Shown piece after piece: positions 6,763-6,953 of a stretch of 6,953 nucleotides of DNA (position 1 is its first letter; each line of letters starts with the position of its first letter). Position numbers and translations under genes: made by a program. Location: positions 1 to 6,953 of the forward strand of contig JANJWE010000158.1 of assembly GCA_024709705.1 (NCBI GenBank). Reading direction: 5' to 3'. The notes beneath the pieces are model-generated. The model worked only from the letters and a program-made list of their open reading frames with translations. It searched no databases and was not told the origin of the DNA. Origin of the DNA: Flavobacterium sp. (GTDB lineage: Bacteria > Bacteroidota > Bacteroidia > Flavobacteriales > Flavobacteriaceae).

Positions 6763-6953
6763 ATGAAAAAAGACTATTACGAAATATTAGGCATTTCAAA
6801 AAATGCTTCGGCAGAGGAAATAAAAAAAGCGTATCGCAAAAAAGCGATTGAATTTCATCCGGATAAAAATCCGGGAAATAAAGAAGCGGAAGAGAATTTC
6901 AAGAAAGCCGCCGAAGCTTATGAAATTTTGAGTGATCCCGATAAAAAAGCCCG
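6763..6953 (+). CDS. dnaJ: Molecular chaperone DnaJ, N-terminal J-domain (runs off right edge)
   Basis: The first 63 codons are present. [16 protein letters not shown] opens a typical J-domain; helix II ([14 protein letters not shown]) leads into the invariant HPD motif at residues 32-34, and helix III carries [19 protein letters not shown]. The J-domain stimulates DnaK ATP hydrolysis. The match at the extreme N-terminus and the position right after grpE favour full DnaJ over a small J-protein, but the Gly/Phe region, the zinc-finger CxxCxGxG repeats and the C-terminal substrate-binding part lie beyond the window. Confidence 0.93.
   Translation, partial: MKKDYYEILGISKNASAEEIKKAYRKKAIEFHPDKNPGNKEAEENFKKAAEAYEILSDPDKKA

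Overview
The window looks like core chromosome of a flavobacterium (Bacteroidota, close to Flavobacterium). Three things point there. The DNA is AT-rich. Four promoters fit the Bacteroidota form (a TTTG/TTG-like -33 box and a TAnnTTTG -7 box) rather than E. coli TTGACA/TATAAT. The proteins read as flavobacterial versions of their families. I saw no mobile element, CRISPR array, tRNA or rRNA.

Layout from left to right. Positions 1-777 (minus) hold the N-terminal third of a lipoprotein of the Bacteroidota DUF5117-type zinc-metalloprotease family; the rest lies beyond the left edge. Positions 884-4281 (minus) hold the translation operon thrS-infC-rpmI-rplT, read from a promoter at about 4250-4281 to a hairpin terminator at 884-909. 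It encodes threonyl-tRNA synthetase, initiation factor IF-3 and ribosomal proteins L35 and L20. infC has no ATG, GTG or TTG at its true N-terminus and must start on ATA or ATT, the hallmark of IF-3 self-control. Divergent from thrS is a TIGR01777-family NAD(P)-dependent epimerase (4380-5288, plus), which shares a bidirectional terminator with the convergent YceI-domain lipoprotein gene (5326-5988, minus). Divergent from that, grpE (6130-6714, plus) is followed 48 bases later by dnaJ (6763 to the right edge), the two co-chaperones of DnaK.

Together, the thrS operon supplies translation parts and the grpE-dnaJ pair supplies protein folding. The two lipoproteins belong to the cell envelope. The epimerase is of unknown substrate.

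No gene here looks like part of a new system. The most interesting signals are in the non-coding DNA: the infC start, the hairpin-forming spacers infC-rpmI and rpmI-rplT (candidates for L20 or IF-3 related control), an inverted repeat between the candidate -7 box and the start of the metalloprotease gene, a repeated 10-mer upstream of thrS, and very short predicted leaders on several mRNAs. All are read by eye and unconfirmed.
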